Assembly: GCA_027694045.1 (NCBI GenBank)
Contig: JAQEWB010000004.1
Span: 62,001-126,000 of the forward strand
Origin: Bacillaceae bacterium OF18-1A
GTDB lineage: Bacteria; Bacillota; Bacilli; Bacillales; Bacillaceae_G
Direction of reading: 5' to 3'
Length of the DNA stretch: 64,000 nucleotides
The position numbers and the translations under genes were made by a program. Numbering within the stretch: position 1 is the stretch's first letter; every line of letters starts with the position of its first letter. The notes beneath the pieces were generated by a model, which saw only the letters and a program-made list of their open reading frames with translations, was not told the DNA's origin and did not search any database. Shown here piece after piece: positions 1 to 9,048 of the stretch.

Positions 1-1388
1 TTTGAGCTTGGTACAAATTCAATGTTTTGATTTTGTAGTGTCGGGTTATTAATAAATTGTAATAGTACTTTTTGAACGAAATGATTAATTTCCACATTTA
101 TATGTTGCGCAGGAAGAGTATCGTTTTTTAATTGATATGTTAAGCTTAAATCATCAATTAATGTAGTCATATATTGAGATTTTTCTTTCATAACATTTCC
201 GAACTGCTGGATGTCTCGGTCAGTCCAGTTGTACTGCTTCGATTCTAGTAATAATGCGTATCCGTAAATAGAACTTAATGGTGTTTTTAAATCGTGTGTG
301 AGACCGGTAATCCATTCTTCACGTGTTTGTTGAAGCACTTGCCTCATCGCATCATTCTTTTTGAGTGTAATAGAAAGGTGCTCTAGTGAACTTGTAACAT
401 CTCTAAACAAACGGAATGACCATTTTTCTTTTCCAGACTTCCTGAAACGGACAGGATTCCCCTTTTTATTAACAGGTTCTTCATACTTTCCACCAGCGAT
501 ATTTTTAAGCCAGCGCATTGCGTGAAGTAACGGTTTCCCAAATTTATTTCCATACCAAATAGATAGAATGACTAAATAAACGAAGACGATAAGTAGGATA
601 AATCCGCATCCAATTAGAAATTTTTTAGTAAATACATCTTCAATTTCGTCATCTGGGTAGTAGTGCTCATTTTTTGTAGTGACGACAAGAAGCTGTTCGC
701 TACTTTCGTCGTAAAAGCTAGACATGTTTTCTTTATGATTCCACGGTTCTTTTTCATTAAGAGCAGCTTGTATTGCAGAAAATGATTTTTTCTTTCCATT
801 TGGATAAGAAAATATTTCTTCACCATTATAATTAAATATTTGCAGCGTTGCTTTCTCTTTAGAGAGCAAATGCTTTTCTTGATCTGTTAATGCGAACGAA
901 TCCATTGTGAAAGAAGGGTGCTCTTTTTGAATGGTTTTCAATAATGCATTACTTTTTAGCCCGCAACCATAAATGACAAGTACCTTCTTTTCCTCTAATT
1001 CAATTTCCCAATATGTAAATTTATAATTGCTTTCGATACGATGTTGTATATATGCGAGTAAAGATGTTTTCGTGTAAGCAGTTGGAACATCGTCTGGTGT
1101 ATTAAAGTGATAGAGGACTTTTCCGTGTTCATCTACAACTTGAAGCCAATCGTTTTGCTCTTTCACTAAATCTTGCACTTCAGATTGTAACGAAATATGG
1201 CCATCTTCTGAAGAGAGGTAACTTGAAATAGTAAAGCTATCAGAATCAGCAATGTTCGGTTCGTATAAAGTACTAGTAAGAAGGAAACTTAAATAAGTGA
1301 AAGCAGCAACTACAGCAATAAGTAATGTAATTAAAACAAATACGTGTTGCATAATAAACTGGATAATAAGTCGCTTATTAAAATTCAT
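1..1388 (-). CDS. Two-component sensor histidine kinase (partial, C-terminus beyond window edge)
   Basis: Reading leftward from an ATG at 1388 gives about 462 open codons that run off the window edge. The translation has an N-terminal membrane helix (about residues 10-33), an extracytoplasmic region of about 220 residues, a second helix (about 257-278), a linker, and a dimerisation/phosphoacceptor box THDLKTPLSSIYGY with the phosphorylated His at about residue 365. The ATP-binding domain is mostly outside the window. It should sense an extracellular cue and phosphorylate the response regulator just upstream; the start lies 9 nt after that gene's stop, so they are one operon. The ligand cannot be told from the sequence. 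Missing N, G1 and G2 boxes reflect truncation by the window, not decay. Confidence 0.9.
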   Translation of the reverse strand, partial: MNFNKRLIIQFIMQHVFVLITLLIAVVAAFTYLSFLLTSTLYEPNIADSDSFTISSYLSSEDGHISLQSEVQDLVKEQNDWLQVVDEHGKVLYHFNTPDDVPTAYTKTSLLAYIQHRIESNYKFTYWEIELEEKKVLVIYGCGLKSNALLKTIQKEHPSFTMDSFALTDQEKHLLSKEKATLQIFNYNGEEIFSYPNGKKKSFSAIQAALNEKEPWNHKENMSSFYDESSEQLLVVTTKNEHYYPDDEIEDVFTKKFLIGCGFILLIVFVYLVILSIWYGNKFGKPLLHAMRWLKNIAGGKYEEPVNKKGNPVRFRKSGKEKWSFRLFRDVTSSLEHLSITLKKNDAMRQVLQQTREEWITGLTHDLKTPLSSIYGYALLLESKQYNWTDRDIQQFGNVMKEKSQYMTTLIDDLSLTYQLKNDTLPAQHINVEINHFVQKVLLQFINNPTLQNQNIEFVPSS

Positions 1389-1397
1389 ATCGTCACC

Positions 1398-2102
1398 CTA
1401 CTTTGTAACGAACTTATAGCCAAGTCCACGAACGGTCTTTATATATGCTGGTTTACTTGGATCTTGTTCAATTTTTTCGCGTAGTTTTCGAATGTGGACC
1501 ATAACGGTATTGTCATCTCCGTTATAGGCTGGTGCGCCCCAAACTGCTTCGTATATTTCTTCTTTTGAAAATACGTAATTCGGATTCTCGCAAAAGAAGA
1601 GAAGTAATTGAAAAAGTTGGGCGGAACATTCAACAACGTGTCCATCTACTGTAAGTTCTGCGGAATGCTGATTAATTTCAAACCTTCCGAATGAAATGGA
1701 ATGAGCCTTAGCTTCATTTGGCACTGTCTGTTTCATATGTCGTCTAAGTTGAGCTTTCATACGAGCGACTACTTCTAGTGGATTAAATGGCTTTGTAATA
1801 TAATCATCGGCACCGTATGAAAAACCGGATATTTTATCTAAATCAGATGTTTTTGCTGTTAGGAAAAAGATAGGACAATCAGTGTTTTGACGAATGCTCG
1901 GACAAATATCAAAACCAGATTGTCCAGGAAGCATGACATCTAAAATGATTAAATCGTAATCGTTTTGCTCAGTGAGAGACAATGCTAATTCTGCAGATGT
2001 TGCAGTTGTAATATGAGAAAAACCTTCTTTTTGAAGAATAGTAGTTAGTAATTGTAAAATTGCTGTTTCATCATCAACGAGTAAAATGTTTGCTTCATAC
2101 AT
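1398..2102 (-). CDS. OmpR/PhoB-family response regulator
   Basis: 234 residues, normal length for the family. The receiver domain (about 1-120) has the acidic pair Asp10-Asp11, the phosphoacceptor Asp55 in LIILDVMLPG and the conserved Lys in FFLTAKTS. The C-terminal winged-helix DNA-binding domain (about 135-232) ends with the usual RGLGYKF motif. The gene precedes the sensor kinase in one minus-strand operon, so the kinase is its expected partner. A GGAGGGA-type ribosome site lies just before the ATG. Target genes are unknown; the divergent CPBP gene is an obvious candidate only by proximity. Confidence 0.95.
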   Translation of the reverse strand: MYEANILLVDDETAILQLLTTILQKEGFSHITTATSAELALSLTEQNDYDLIILDVMLPGQSGFDICPSIRQNTDCPIFFLTAKTSDLDKISGFSYGADDYITKPFNPLEVVARMKAQLRRHMKQTVPNEAKAHSISFGRFEINQHSAELTVDGHVVECSAQLFQLLLFFCENPNYVFSKEEIYEAVWGAPAYNGDDNTVMVHIRKLREKIEQDPSKPAYIKTVRGLGYKFVTK

Positions 2103-2236
2103 AAAAATCCCTCCTAAATTCCTCGAATATCATACCATCATTTTGTAACTTATGGAATTTTTAAGGAAATTTTAAGGTTTTCTTTTGCAAAAAATTAAGA
2201 ATCAAATGATATGATAAAAGGAACATAGGGGAGGAG

Positions 2237-3091
2237 ATGAGTGTGAATCCGTTTCAAACGATGCGATCTAGATATTTTTTAATTGTATTTGCACTATTAA
2301 TTTTAGTAGCGAGAAGTAGTGAAAAATTGCTAGAAAGTACATTTCATATACAAAATTCTTCTTTTATAAATATTCTTATATTTTATATCCTTCCGGTCAC
2401 ATGGATTTTTTATGAATATAGAAAGCACCGTGTTTCATTTTCGGAATTTATTAATAAAAATGAAACATTTAACCTGGTGCAAGTTTTATGTATTACGATT
2501 ATGTTAAGCGTGTTTAGTTACGGGTATCTTATTTTGTACATGTACAGTTTTGCATGGATTACACCAGAATTTATTATGAATGCATTACGTGAACCGATTG
2601 TAGATAGTGCAGGAGGATATGTATATCAATTCATTATGGTCGTGTTCATCGCACCAATTGTTGGGGAATTTGTTTTTCGCGGATTTTTACTGCAACGTTT
2701 TGCGGCGAAATGGGGAACGAGCATAGCGATAATTGCAGTAGCATCCTTATTTGCGATGCTACACGTCGATTTCCTCGGTGCTGCCGTATTTAGCATTGTA
2801 TTATCAATCGTGTATATTCGTACGAAAAGTTTACTTATGCCAATTGTTATTCATATGTTGAACAATGCATTTGTAATAGGTGCTTCGTTTTTAGTAAGTA
2901 GAGAAAAGATTATGAGTTTTGCAGATTTCTCAAATTATACAACGTTTTTCCCAGGACTTCTTATCTTTATAACAGGATTAAACTTAGTACTCATCTTTTT
3001 ATTTGTTAACCGTAAATATTGGAGTAAAGAAGTGCCAGCTATATATTCGGGACAGGCGAGGAGTTTTTCGGATGTAGTTGGGAATAAGTGA
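2237..3091 (+). CDS. CPBP-family intramembrane protein with altered protease motif
   Basis: 284 residues with about seven or eight hydrophobic segments, matching the CPBP (CAAX protease and bacteriocin processing, Abi) fold. Motif 2 (FAMLH) and motif 3 (HMLNN, i.e. HxxxN) are intact. Motif 1, normally EExxxR, reads GEFVFR here, so the first Glu, the catalytic one in the Rce1 family, is Gly. It may therefore be a non-proteolytic member or use the remaining Glu. The ribosome site GGGGAGGAG abuts the ATG at 2237, so the GTG at 2243 (two codons in) is a credible alternative start. Two small membrane-protein genes follow closely and share a terminator. Confidence 0.85.
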   Translation: MSVNPFQTMRSRYFLIVFALLILVARSSEKLLESTFHIQNSSFINILIFYILPVTWIFYEYRKHRVSFSEFINKNETFNLVQVLCITIMLSVFSYGYLILYMYSFAWITPEFIMNALREPIVDSAGGYVYQFIMVVFIAPIVGEFVFRGFLLQRFAAKWGTSIAIIAVASLFAMLHVDFLGAAVFSIVLSIVYIRTKSLLMPIVIHMLNNAFVIGASFLVSREKIMSFADFSNYTTFFPGLLIFITGLNLVLIFLFVNRKYWSKEVPAIYSGQARSFSDVVGNK

Positions 3092-3125
3092 GAGGAAGAA
3101 AGTTGAAAGGAATGTATAAAATTAT

Positions 3126-3425
3126 ATGAATGAAACAATATCATCAAATAAGTTTTTTTATTTGATTTTGCTTAGTTTAGTTTTAATAACGACAGTAAAT
3201 GTTATTCTTCGCTGGGAGGAAGCTTACTTTTTCATGTATTTAGCGCTTCATTTATTGGGGATTTTATGTATAAGTGGTGGAGTAGTTGCTGAGAGAAAGA
3301 GTGAAGAAAGCGTTAACTATATGTGTGTGACGGGTCTTATTTTACTTTTAGCTGTACAGGGTATTATGAAATATAGTTCTTTTTCTTTACAAGATTTTAG
3401 TTTGTTAATGGATGTACTGCCTTAA
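3126..3425 (+). CDS. Small membrane protein of unknown function
   Basis: 99 residues with three hydrophobic stretches (about 11-27, 35-57 and 67-84) and few charged residues, suggesting a small integral membrane protein. I do not recognise the family. It lies 35 nt after the CPBP gene and 11 nt before another small membrane protein, so the three are likely cotranscribed. The ribosome site is weak and somewhat distant (GAAAGGA about 15 nt upstream), so translation may be coupled to the gene before it. Confidence 0.65.
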   Translation: MNETISSNKFFYLILLSLVLITTVNVILRWEEAYFFMYLALHLLGILCISGGVVAERKSEESVNYMCVTGLILLLAVQGIMKYSSFSLQDFSLLMDVLP

Positions 3426-3436
3426 GGGGGATAAGT

Positions 3437-3625
3437 ATGTTATCGAAGAAACAAATAGGGTATATACTTGTTTTAGTTGGTTTCTTTACGATGATCGTAG
3501 CGACATTATTTTTTCAAGACTATGAATATATCCGATATGTAAAAGGTGCAGGTTTAATTTGTTGGGTTGTAAGTGGGGTTCTTATACTAGATTACGAACC
3601 GAAGAAAGCGTCCAAAGGTAGGTGA
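3437..3625 (+). CDS. Small two-helix membrane protein
   Basis: 62 residues, two hydrophobic helices (about 7-26 and 36-51) and a basic C-terminus. It has a clear AAGGGGG ribosome site before ATG and is followed directly by a hairpin terminator, marking the end of the three-gene unit that begins with the CPBP gene. Function unknown. Confidence 0.7.
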   Translation: MLSKKQIGYILVLVGFFTMIVATLFFQDYEYIRYVKGAGLICWVVSGVLILDYEPKKASKGR

Positions 3626-3654
3626 AACTCTTCTTTATGTAGAAGAGTTTTTTT
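3626..3654 (+). terminator. Rho-independent terminator after the CPBP unit
   Basis: Nine-bp perfect stem (AACTCTTCT / AGAAGAGTT) with a six-base loop followed by a T run. Confidence 0.85.
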
Positions 3655-3749
3655 CATGTGAATAGGAAGTTCTCAGAATTAGCTTGTTCTAATTTTGCAT
3701 GTGCGAACTTACAATAATAATAGACAGGCAGCATAGAGGAGGGAATAGC

Positions 3750-5015
3750 GTGAGGAAAGTTATCGGGTGGTCGCTTTTTTTGTACGTTGGATTTGCGTTA
3801 TTTATATATTGGTATTTATTTGGATGGAATCATGAGCTTATACCAGAGATGTATAAAGGAACAAGTGCGGACCCAGAAACGTTTATGAATGCGAGAGAGC
3901 TTACGCTAAGCCAAGATTATTCGCGCGTGAAAAATTTACTGTTCTTTTTAGCGACGCCTCTTGAATGGATTATTTTATTATTTGTACTCGTGCTCGGTAT
4001 TTCAAGGAAATTTGAGAAGTGGTCGAAAGAAACGACGAAAATAAGTGTTTTACAAGTTGCCATTTACTTCTTTTACTTATCGTTACTAACAACAGTTCTT
4101 GCCTTACCAATGCAATGGATTGGACGTAAAGTATCCGTTGATTACGGAATCTCTACGCAAAGTACACAAAGCTGGATAAAAGATCATGTTATCGATTTTT
4201 GGATGAACTATGCGACGATGTTACTCATTGTTACTGTTCTTTTATGGCTCATTCGTAAATTTCCGAAAAGATGGTGGCTAGCAGGATGGGCGCTCTCTGT
4301 GCCATTTACAATTTTTTTAACATTTATACAGCCAGTTGTCATTGATCCGTTATATAACGACTTCTCAACACTAAAAAATAAAGAATTAGAAACAAAAATT
4401 CTAGCACTAGCTGATAAAGCTGACATTCCATCTGAACATGTATATGAAGTAAATATGTCAGAAAAAACGAATGCTTTAAATGCATATGTAACAGGAATTG
4501 GAAAAAATTTGCGCATCGTAATGTGGGATACAACACTCAAGCAATTAAAAGATAAAGAGATTTTATTTATAATGGCTCATGAAATGGGGCATTATGTTAT
4601 GAAACATATATATTGGGGCATTGCGAGTTATATTTTCATATCATTTATAGGAATGTACTTAATTAGTCGTATTTTAAATATGTGTATTCGAAAATGGGGA
4701 GATACACTGCAAATTTCAAAAATGGCGTGTTTCTCAATTTTACCTTTATTTTTCTTAATTTCGTCTGTACTATCCTTTGCATCAGAACCAGCAACAAACT
4801 ACGTTTCACGTATAGAAGAACGAGCGGCTGATCAATATGCATTAAATATGACGAAAGATGGGAAATCGGGCGTGAAAACATTTCAATACTTATCAAAAAC
4901 AAGCTTGAGCCAAGTAAATCCACCTGCATTAGTGAAATTGTTCCTATACACACATCCACCAATTTTCGAAAGAATTCACACGTTTGAACAATATGAAAAG
5001 GAGAAGAAGCAGTAG
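3750..5015 (+). CDS. M48-family (Ste24-like) membrane metallopeptidase
   Basis: From GTG at 3750 the protein is 421 residues with N-terminal and central membrane helices. The zinc motif HEMGH lies at about residues 277-281 and a downstream zinc-ligand region contains EERAADQYAL, as in M48/Ste24 CAAX-protease-like enzymes. These are membrane-embedded endopeptidases, usually linked to membrane-protein quality control in bacteria. An upstream ATG at 3699 is in frame, but the GGAGGG ribosome site at 3738-3743 sits just ahead of the GTG, so I chose the GTG. The TAG stop lies inside the terminator stem. Confidence 0.9.
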   Translation: MRKVIGWSLFLYVGFALFIYWYLFGWNHELIPEMYKGTSADPETFMNARELTLSQDYSRVKNLLFFLATPLEWIILLFVLVLGISRKFEKWSKETTKISVLQVAIYFFYLSLLTTVLALPMQWIGRKVSVDYGISTQSTQSWIKDHVIDFWMNYATMLLIVTVLLWLIRKFPKRWWLAGWALSVPFTIFLTFIQPVVIDPLYNDFSTLKNKELETKILALADKADIPSEHVYEVNMSEKTNALNAYVTGIGKNLRIVMWDTTLKQLKDKEILFIMAHEMGHYVMKHIYWGIASYIFISFIGMYLISRILNMCIRKWGDTLQISKMACFSILPLFFLISSVLSFASEPATNYVSRIEERAADQYALNMTKDGKSGVKTFQYLSKTSLSQVNPPALVKLFLYTHPPIFERIHTFEQYEKEKKQ

Positions 5016-5036
5016 TGTACTGCTTCTTTTTAATAT
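5007..5036 (+). terminator. Terminator after the M48 peptidase gene
   Basis: Stem AAGCAGTA / TACTGCTT with a three-base loop and T tail; it overlaps the stop codon of the preceding gene. Confidence 0.8.
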
Positions 5037-5111
5037 GAAGTATTCGAATTTTGGAAAATTATAGTGTATAATTTATAGAATATTCAGGTAAAAGTTTAGG
5101 AGGTTAATATT

Positions 5112-6020
5112 TTGCTTCATTCAAAATCAATGCCGGCTATAAAAATGATCCTTTCGATGTCTATTTTTGGATCGATTGGATTTTTTTCTGTCCAAACAGG
5201 TTTACCGTCTTTTGAATTAGTATTCGTTCGTTGTATTTGTGCGACTTTATTTTTAACGTTATGTTGGTTCGTAACAGGACAATATAAAAATGAGAAATGG
5301 AATAAAAAAGAGATTGTACAAATATTAGCTTGCGGTGTATTTCTCGTTTTTAACTGGGTCTTTCTATTTAAAGCATTTGAAGTTATGTCCATTACAATTG
5401 CGATTTCCGTCTATCATCTCGCTCCAATTATCGTATTAATGATTGGGAGCGTTGTATTTAAAGAGAGACTTACAGTATTTGCTGTTATGTCCATTGCTAT
5501 TTGTTTCATCGGTACAGTGTTAGTAGCTGGAGTGGATGGAAGTGTGTCACTTGAGAAACTGATGTCATCTGGAATGGTATGGGCACTTCTTGCAGCTTTA
5601 TTTTATGCTTTTACAACTTTATTAGGAAAAGGAATCAAGCATACGAGTGCATATGCAATGACATTTTTGCAAACATTTTTAGGTATTTTTTTATTGCTAC
5701 CATTCGTAGATTTCGGCAAGTTTCAAGGGTTAACAGAGATGAACTGGATGATGATAACAGCGACAGGGCTTATACATACTGGCTTCGTATATTACTTATT
5801 TTTTGACAGTTTAAGAGATTTACCGACGAGGCTTATTTCTGTACTAGTATTTTTGGATCCTGGCGTTGCAATCCTTCTAGACACAGTCTTTACCGGATTT
5901 AGACCGACAAGCATGCAAGTAGTAGGGATTATTCTTATATTTGTAGGAATGGCGTTTACTTTTCGAAAAACGAAGGATGAACAAGTAGTAGTAAAAGAAA
6001 ATAAATACTATGAAGTGTAA
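5112..6020 (+). CDS. EamA (DMT superfamily) transporter
   Basis: 302 residues with about ten hydrophobic helices in two similar halves (about 10-140 and 150-285), the duplicated EamA layout of drug/metabolite exporters. The start is TTG with a perfect AGGAGG site at 5098-5103 and good spacing. The second half carries the usual LDPGVAILLD-type segment. The substrate is unknown. It stands alone between terminated units. Confidence 0.9.
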   Translation: MLHSKSMPAIKMILSMSIFGSIGFFSVQTGLPSFELVFVRCICATLFLTLCWFVTGQYKNEKWNKKEIVQILACGVFLVFNWVFLFKAFEVMSITIAISVYHLAPIIVLMIGSVVFKERLTVFAVMSIAICFIGTVLVAGVDGSVSLEKLMSSGMVWALLAALFYAFTTLLGKGIKHTSAYAMTFLQTFLGIFLLLPFVDFGKFQGLTEMNWMMITATGLIHTGFVYYLFFDSLRDLPTRLISVLVFLDPGVAILLDTVFTGFRPTSMQVVGIILIFVGMAFTFRKTKDEQVVVKENKYYEV

Positions 6021-6099
6021 ATAATTAGTCTCTTCCTATATTGAGAATTTTCTTATTTTTTGTACAATATAAAATGTAGGGGAATAAAGGAAGAGGCGG

Positions 6100-6768
6100 A
6101 TGAGAGAGATGAAAAAGTTATTAAAGGTAGTGACGTCATTAACTTTACTAGGTGGGATATTCGTAAGTGCAAAAGGTGTGTCTGCAAATACAGATGTCAT
6201 AGAGCAATCACCACCTATTATGCTAGAGTTTGATGATGTACCAACAAATCATTGGGCTTATAATGAAATTACAAATTTAGTATATCATCGAATTATGTAT
6301 GGATATGGAAATGGGAAGTTTGGAGTAGAAGATAATATAACGCGTGAACAAGCGGCGGCAGTACTACATCGTGCATTAAATTTACAAAGAAGTGCATTTA
6401 ATGAAAATCCATATGGAGATATTAGCGGGAAATCAACAATGTTCCCTTACGAAATTTTACATTTAACAAAGCTTGGTATTTTTAAAGGAGACGAAAATGG
6501 AGATTTCCGTCCGAAAGCAACGCTGACTCGCGCAGAATTAGCACAAATTTTAACGAAAGCATATGAGTTAAAAGTAAAACATAAGCACACATTTACAGAT
6601 GTACAAGAAAACTATTGGGCAAGAGATGCAATTGGCGCATTGCAGTCTAATAAGGTTGTAGTAGGTACTGGAAATGGACTATTTGAACCTGAAATGCTCG
6701 TTACACGCGGGCAATTTGCGAAGTTTTTACAACTGACAATTGATAACAGTCCGGAGAAAATGGAATAA
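6100..6768 (+). CDS. Secreted SLH-only protein, copy 1
   Basis: 222 residues: a Sec signal peptide (MKKLLKV start, hydrophobic core, likely cut after VSA near residue 30) and then three S-layer homology domains, about 42-95 (FDDVPTNHWAY, GYGNGKFG, ITREQAA), 101-157 and 163-215. No other domain is present. SLH triplets bind pyruvylated secondary cell-wall polymer, so the protein should coat the wall. It is the first of three tandem paralogues, each with its own leader and terminator. An internal ATG at 6109 is an alternative start. Confidence 0.9.
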   Translation: MREMKKLLKVVTSLTLLGGIFVSAKGVSANTDVIEQSPPIMLEFDDVPTNHWAYNEITNLVYHRIMYGYGNGKFGVEDNITREQAAAVLHRALNLQRSAFNENPYGDISGKSTMFPYEILHLTKLGIFKGDENGDFRPKATLTRAELAQILTKAYELKVKHKHTFTDVQENYWARDAIGALQSNKVVVGTGNGLFEPEMLVTRGQFAKFLQLTIDNSPEKME

Positions 6769-7155
6769 ATAAAGAAAATATATGTGAAGATTTTATAGCG
6801 TACATTAGTTTAACCAACGAATCTATCATAATCGGAAAGCGCAAATATACATATATTTGCGCTTTTTGTCTAGAAAATGAACTTTCAAATTGTGAAGGAT
6901 TTTCCTTTAGGAAAGTAGAATATTTATAGTATAGAAACATCTTAAGTTAGCATAGGAAAGGACAAAGAGTTGCGTGCAATTCGGTATAAAAATTGAGAGC
7001 GAATTGGCTCTCCTTTAGCAGTGATTTTCACAATAATAGATTTTAAAAATGTAATATATTACATAAAAGGTGCGAAGGCAACATATGTAATATTGGAAAG
7101 GATTTCAGTCTATTATTTTCCGTTTTCTATAAATGGATATAAAGGGGAGAGGGCA
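6769..7155. other. Intergenic region between SLH copies 1 and 2
   Basis: 387 nt without a convincing gene. It holds the copy-1 terminator, a hairpin with arms GAGAGC / GCTCTC at about 6995-7013, and a 14-bp perfect palindrome TGTAATATATTACA at 7050-7063 that could be an operator for copy 2. An open frame from 7021 into copy 2 lacks a ribosome site and is taken as untranslated leader. Confidence 0.6.
6838..6867 (+). terminator. Terminator after SLH copy 1
   Basis: Twelve-bp perfect stem AGCGCAAATATA / TATATTTGCGCT with a two-base loop, then T5. Confidence 0.85.
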
Positions 7156-7812
7156 ATGAAGAAAAACATGTTACGTATAATGGCGACAGCGACTATTATG
7201 GGAAGCTTGTTTGTAAGTGCTAATGTTCCGAATGTAAAGGCAGAAGAATATCCAGAAATGATTGTATTTGACGATGTTCCAGTAAACTATTGGGCATACG
7301 ACGATATAATGGATGTAGTATACAATAAAGTAATGTTCGGTTATGGAAATGGAAAGTTTGGTGTAGGTGATAATGTAACGAGAGAGCAAGTAGCAGCAGT
7401 GCTTTATCGTACATTGGAGATGAAACAAGAAGGACCTTTAAACAATCCATACAAAGATATTTCTGAAAGATCAACAATGTTTCCGGTAGAAATTTTAGTA
7501 TTAACAGAGCATGGTATTTTTAAAGGTGATGAACAAGGTAAATTTAGACCGACTGCACCAGTAACACGTGCAGAAATGGCACAAATTCTTACAAAGGCAT
7601 TCGAATTTAAAGTGAAGAAGGAACATACATTTACAGATGTACCGAATAGCCATTGGGCAAAAGGTGCGATTAGCGCACTACAATCTAACAATGTCGTAGT
7701 AGGAACAGGAAATGGAAAATTCGAACCAAATAAAGTTGTAACACGTGAGCAATATGCTACGTTTTTAAATAAAGCTGTTTTTAATTTTTATGTAAAAGAT
7801 GAGGAGTATTAA
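7156..7812 (+). CDS. Secreted SLH-only protein, copy 2
   Basis: From ATG at 7156 (GGGGAGAGGG ribosome site) the protein has 218 residues. The first about 27 form a signal peptide ending near VKA. Three SLH domains follow (about 36-90, 97-150 and 157-210), each with the DVP..HWA / GYGNGKF / VTREQ pattern. It is closest to copy 1 in spacing and in the phrase STMFPxEIL in the second domain. It likely decorates the cell wall through polymer binding; no catalytic domain is present. The frame extends 45 codons upstream without a ribosome site, so that extension was dropped. Confidence 0.9.
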   Translation: MKKNMLRIMATATIMGSLFVSANVPNVKAEEYPEMIVFDDVPVNYWAYDDIMDVVYNKVMFGYGNGKFGVGDNVTREQVAAVLYRTLEMKQEGPLNNPYKDISERSTMFPVEILVLTEHGIFKGDEQGKFRPTAPVTRAEMAQILTKAFEFKVKKEHTFTDVPNSHWAKGAISALQSNNVVVGTGNGKFEPNKVVTREQYATFLNKAVFNFYVKDEEY

Positions 7813-8186
7813 AATATATAAAGTATTTTAGTTTAATATTCCGATATAATTAATATATTAATATAACAAACTAAAGAATGTGTATAGGAAAAACATACAC
7901 ATTCTTTTTTTTTTTTTTAATCGACATAGTGTATTTTTATACTCCGCTTAATAGTGGTATAACTATTTAAAAATAAAGAAATGTAAGCGTGATACAAGCT
8001 TTATTATATGCTTATTTTATACGATAAAAATATAATGCAATATCTTGACTATCAATATAGTGTAAAGGTAATTAAGTGAAGTATGATTCACATTTTGGAC
8101 ACAAATAGTATGAATAAATGTATTGTTACTCTTTCGTTAATTCTTTATATTAGAAAAAAATAAGCTTTGATTAGGGAGAGAGTAGA
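7813..8186. other. Intergenic region between SLH copies 2 and 3
   Basis: 374 nt. It contains the copy-2 terminator and then about 260 nt of AT-rich sequence forming the upstream region of copy 3. I see no open frame with a ribosome site and no clear named operator. Confidence 0.5.
7873..7918 (+). terminator. Terminator after SLH copy 2
   Basis: Stem AAAGAATGTGTAT / ATACACATTCTTT with a long uninterrupted T run. Confidence 0.9.
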
Positions 8187-8861
8187 TTGAAGAAAAAAAT
8201 TCTAAAAGTAGCAACAGCTTTAACAATTATGGGTGGAGTGGCATTTAGCGCTGAAGGGACTACAGCAAAAGCTGAAACAGTTGCAAAACCACAACAAGCA
8301 AGTGCTGCTAAATTTAAAGATGTACCAGCAGGACACTGGTCTTATGAAGCAATTCAAAACCTAGCAGATTGGGGAATCGTTGCTGGTTATGGAAATGGAA
8401 AGTTTGGTTTTGGCGATAATGTAACACGTGAGCAAGTAGCGGCATTAATTTACCGTACGATTGATGGGGACCAATACTTTGATGAAGATCATGAGTTTGA
8501 GAGCCCATATAATGATATCGTTGATGATAATTCAACAATGTTCCCAATTGAAGTTCTAGCGTTAACTGAATTAGGAATCTTTAAAGGTGATAACAGCGGA
8601 AACTTCAGACCAAAAGATACGTTAACACGTGCAGAAATGGCACAAATTTTAACGGAAACATTTGCATTAGAAGTAAAAGGCACACCAGGATTCAAAGATG
8701 TACCAGCAGGACATTGGGCAACGAAAGCAATTAATGCAGTAGGTTCAAATGGTATTTCAGCAGGTGACGGTTCAGGTAACTTTGCACCAAATATGAAAGT
8801 AACTCGTGAGCAATATGCACAGTTCCTATACAAAGCAATTTTAAATGATGAGCAACAATAA
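8187..8861 (+). CDS. Secreted SLH-only protein, copy 3
   Basis: 224 residues from TTG at 8187 with an AGGGAGAGAG ribosome site. Signal peptide to about residue 30 (TAKA), a short linker, then three SLH domains (about 45-97, 108-163 and 168-220), including the repeated phrase FKDVPAGHW. It is more acidic and more diverged than copies 1 and 2, with a longer first-to-second-domain linker (DEDHEFESPYND). Predicted role: noncovalent wall attachment through secondary cell-wall polymer. A strong terminator separates it from aceB. Confidence 0.9.
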   Translation: MKKKILKVATALTIMGGVAFSAEGTTAKAETVAKPQQASAAKFKDVPAGHWSYEAIQNLADWGIVAGYGNGKFGFGDNVTREQVAALIYRTIDGDQYFDEDHEFESPYNDIVDDNSTMFPIEVLALTELGIFKGDNSGNFRPKDTLTRAEMAQILTETFALEVKGTPGFKDVPAGHWATKAINAVGSNGISAGDGSGNFAPNMKVTREQYAQFLYKAILNDEQQ

Positions 8862-8865
8862 TTTA

Positions 8866-8905
8866 TAAAAAGAGCAGGTGTTATACAACACCTGCTCTTT
8901 TTTTG
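8866..8905 (+). terminator. Terminator after SLH copy 3
   Basis: Stem AGAGCAGGTGTT / AACACCTGCTCT with T7 tail. Confidence 0.9.
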
Positions 8906-8967
8906 CTTGAAATAACAATATGTAAATACAGTTTCATAAAAAAATCCATTAAATTTTCAAAAAAAAC

Positions 8968-8995
8968 TTCCTTTTCTGAAGATTTGTTATATAAT
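8968..8995 (+). promoter_or_regulatory. Candidate sigma-A promoter of aceB-aceA
   Basis: A perfect -10 TATAAT at 8990-8995 with only a weak -35 (TTCCTT, 16-nt spacer), consistent with a regulated promoter. I saw no clear cre site by eye. Confidence 0.5.
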
Positions 8996-9048
8996 ATAAA
9001 ACATGAAATCAAATCTGTTATAAAACAGTTTAAAAAGGGGATGCTAAT

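Noticed and set aside
7021..7155. N-terminal extension of SLH copy 2
   Set aside because: It would put 45 residues before a normal signal peptide and has no ribosome site; ATG at 7156 has both.
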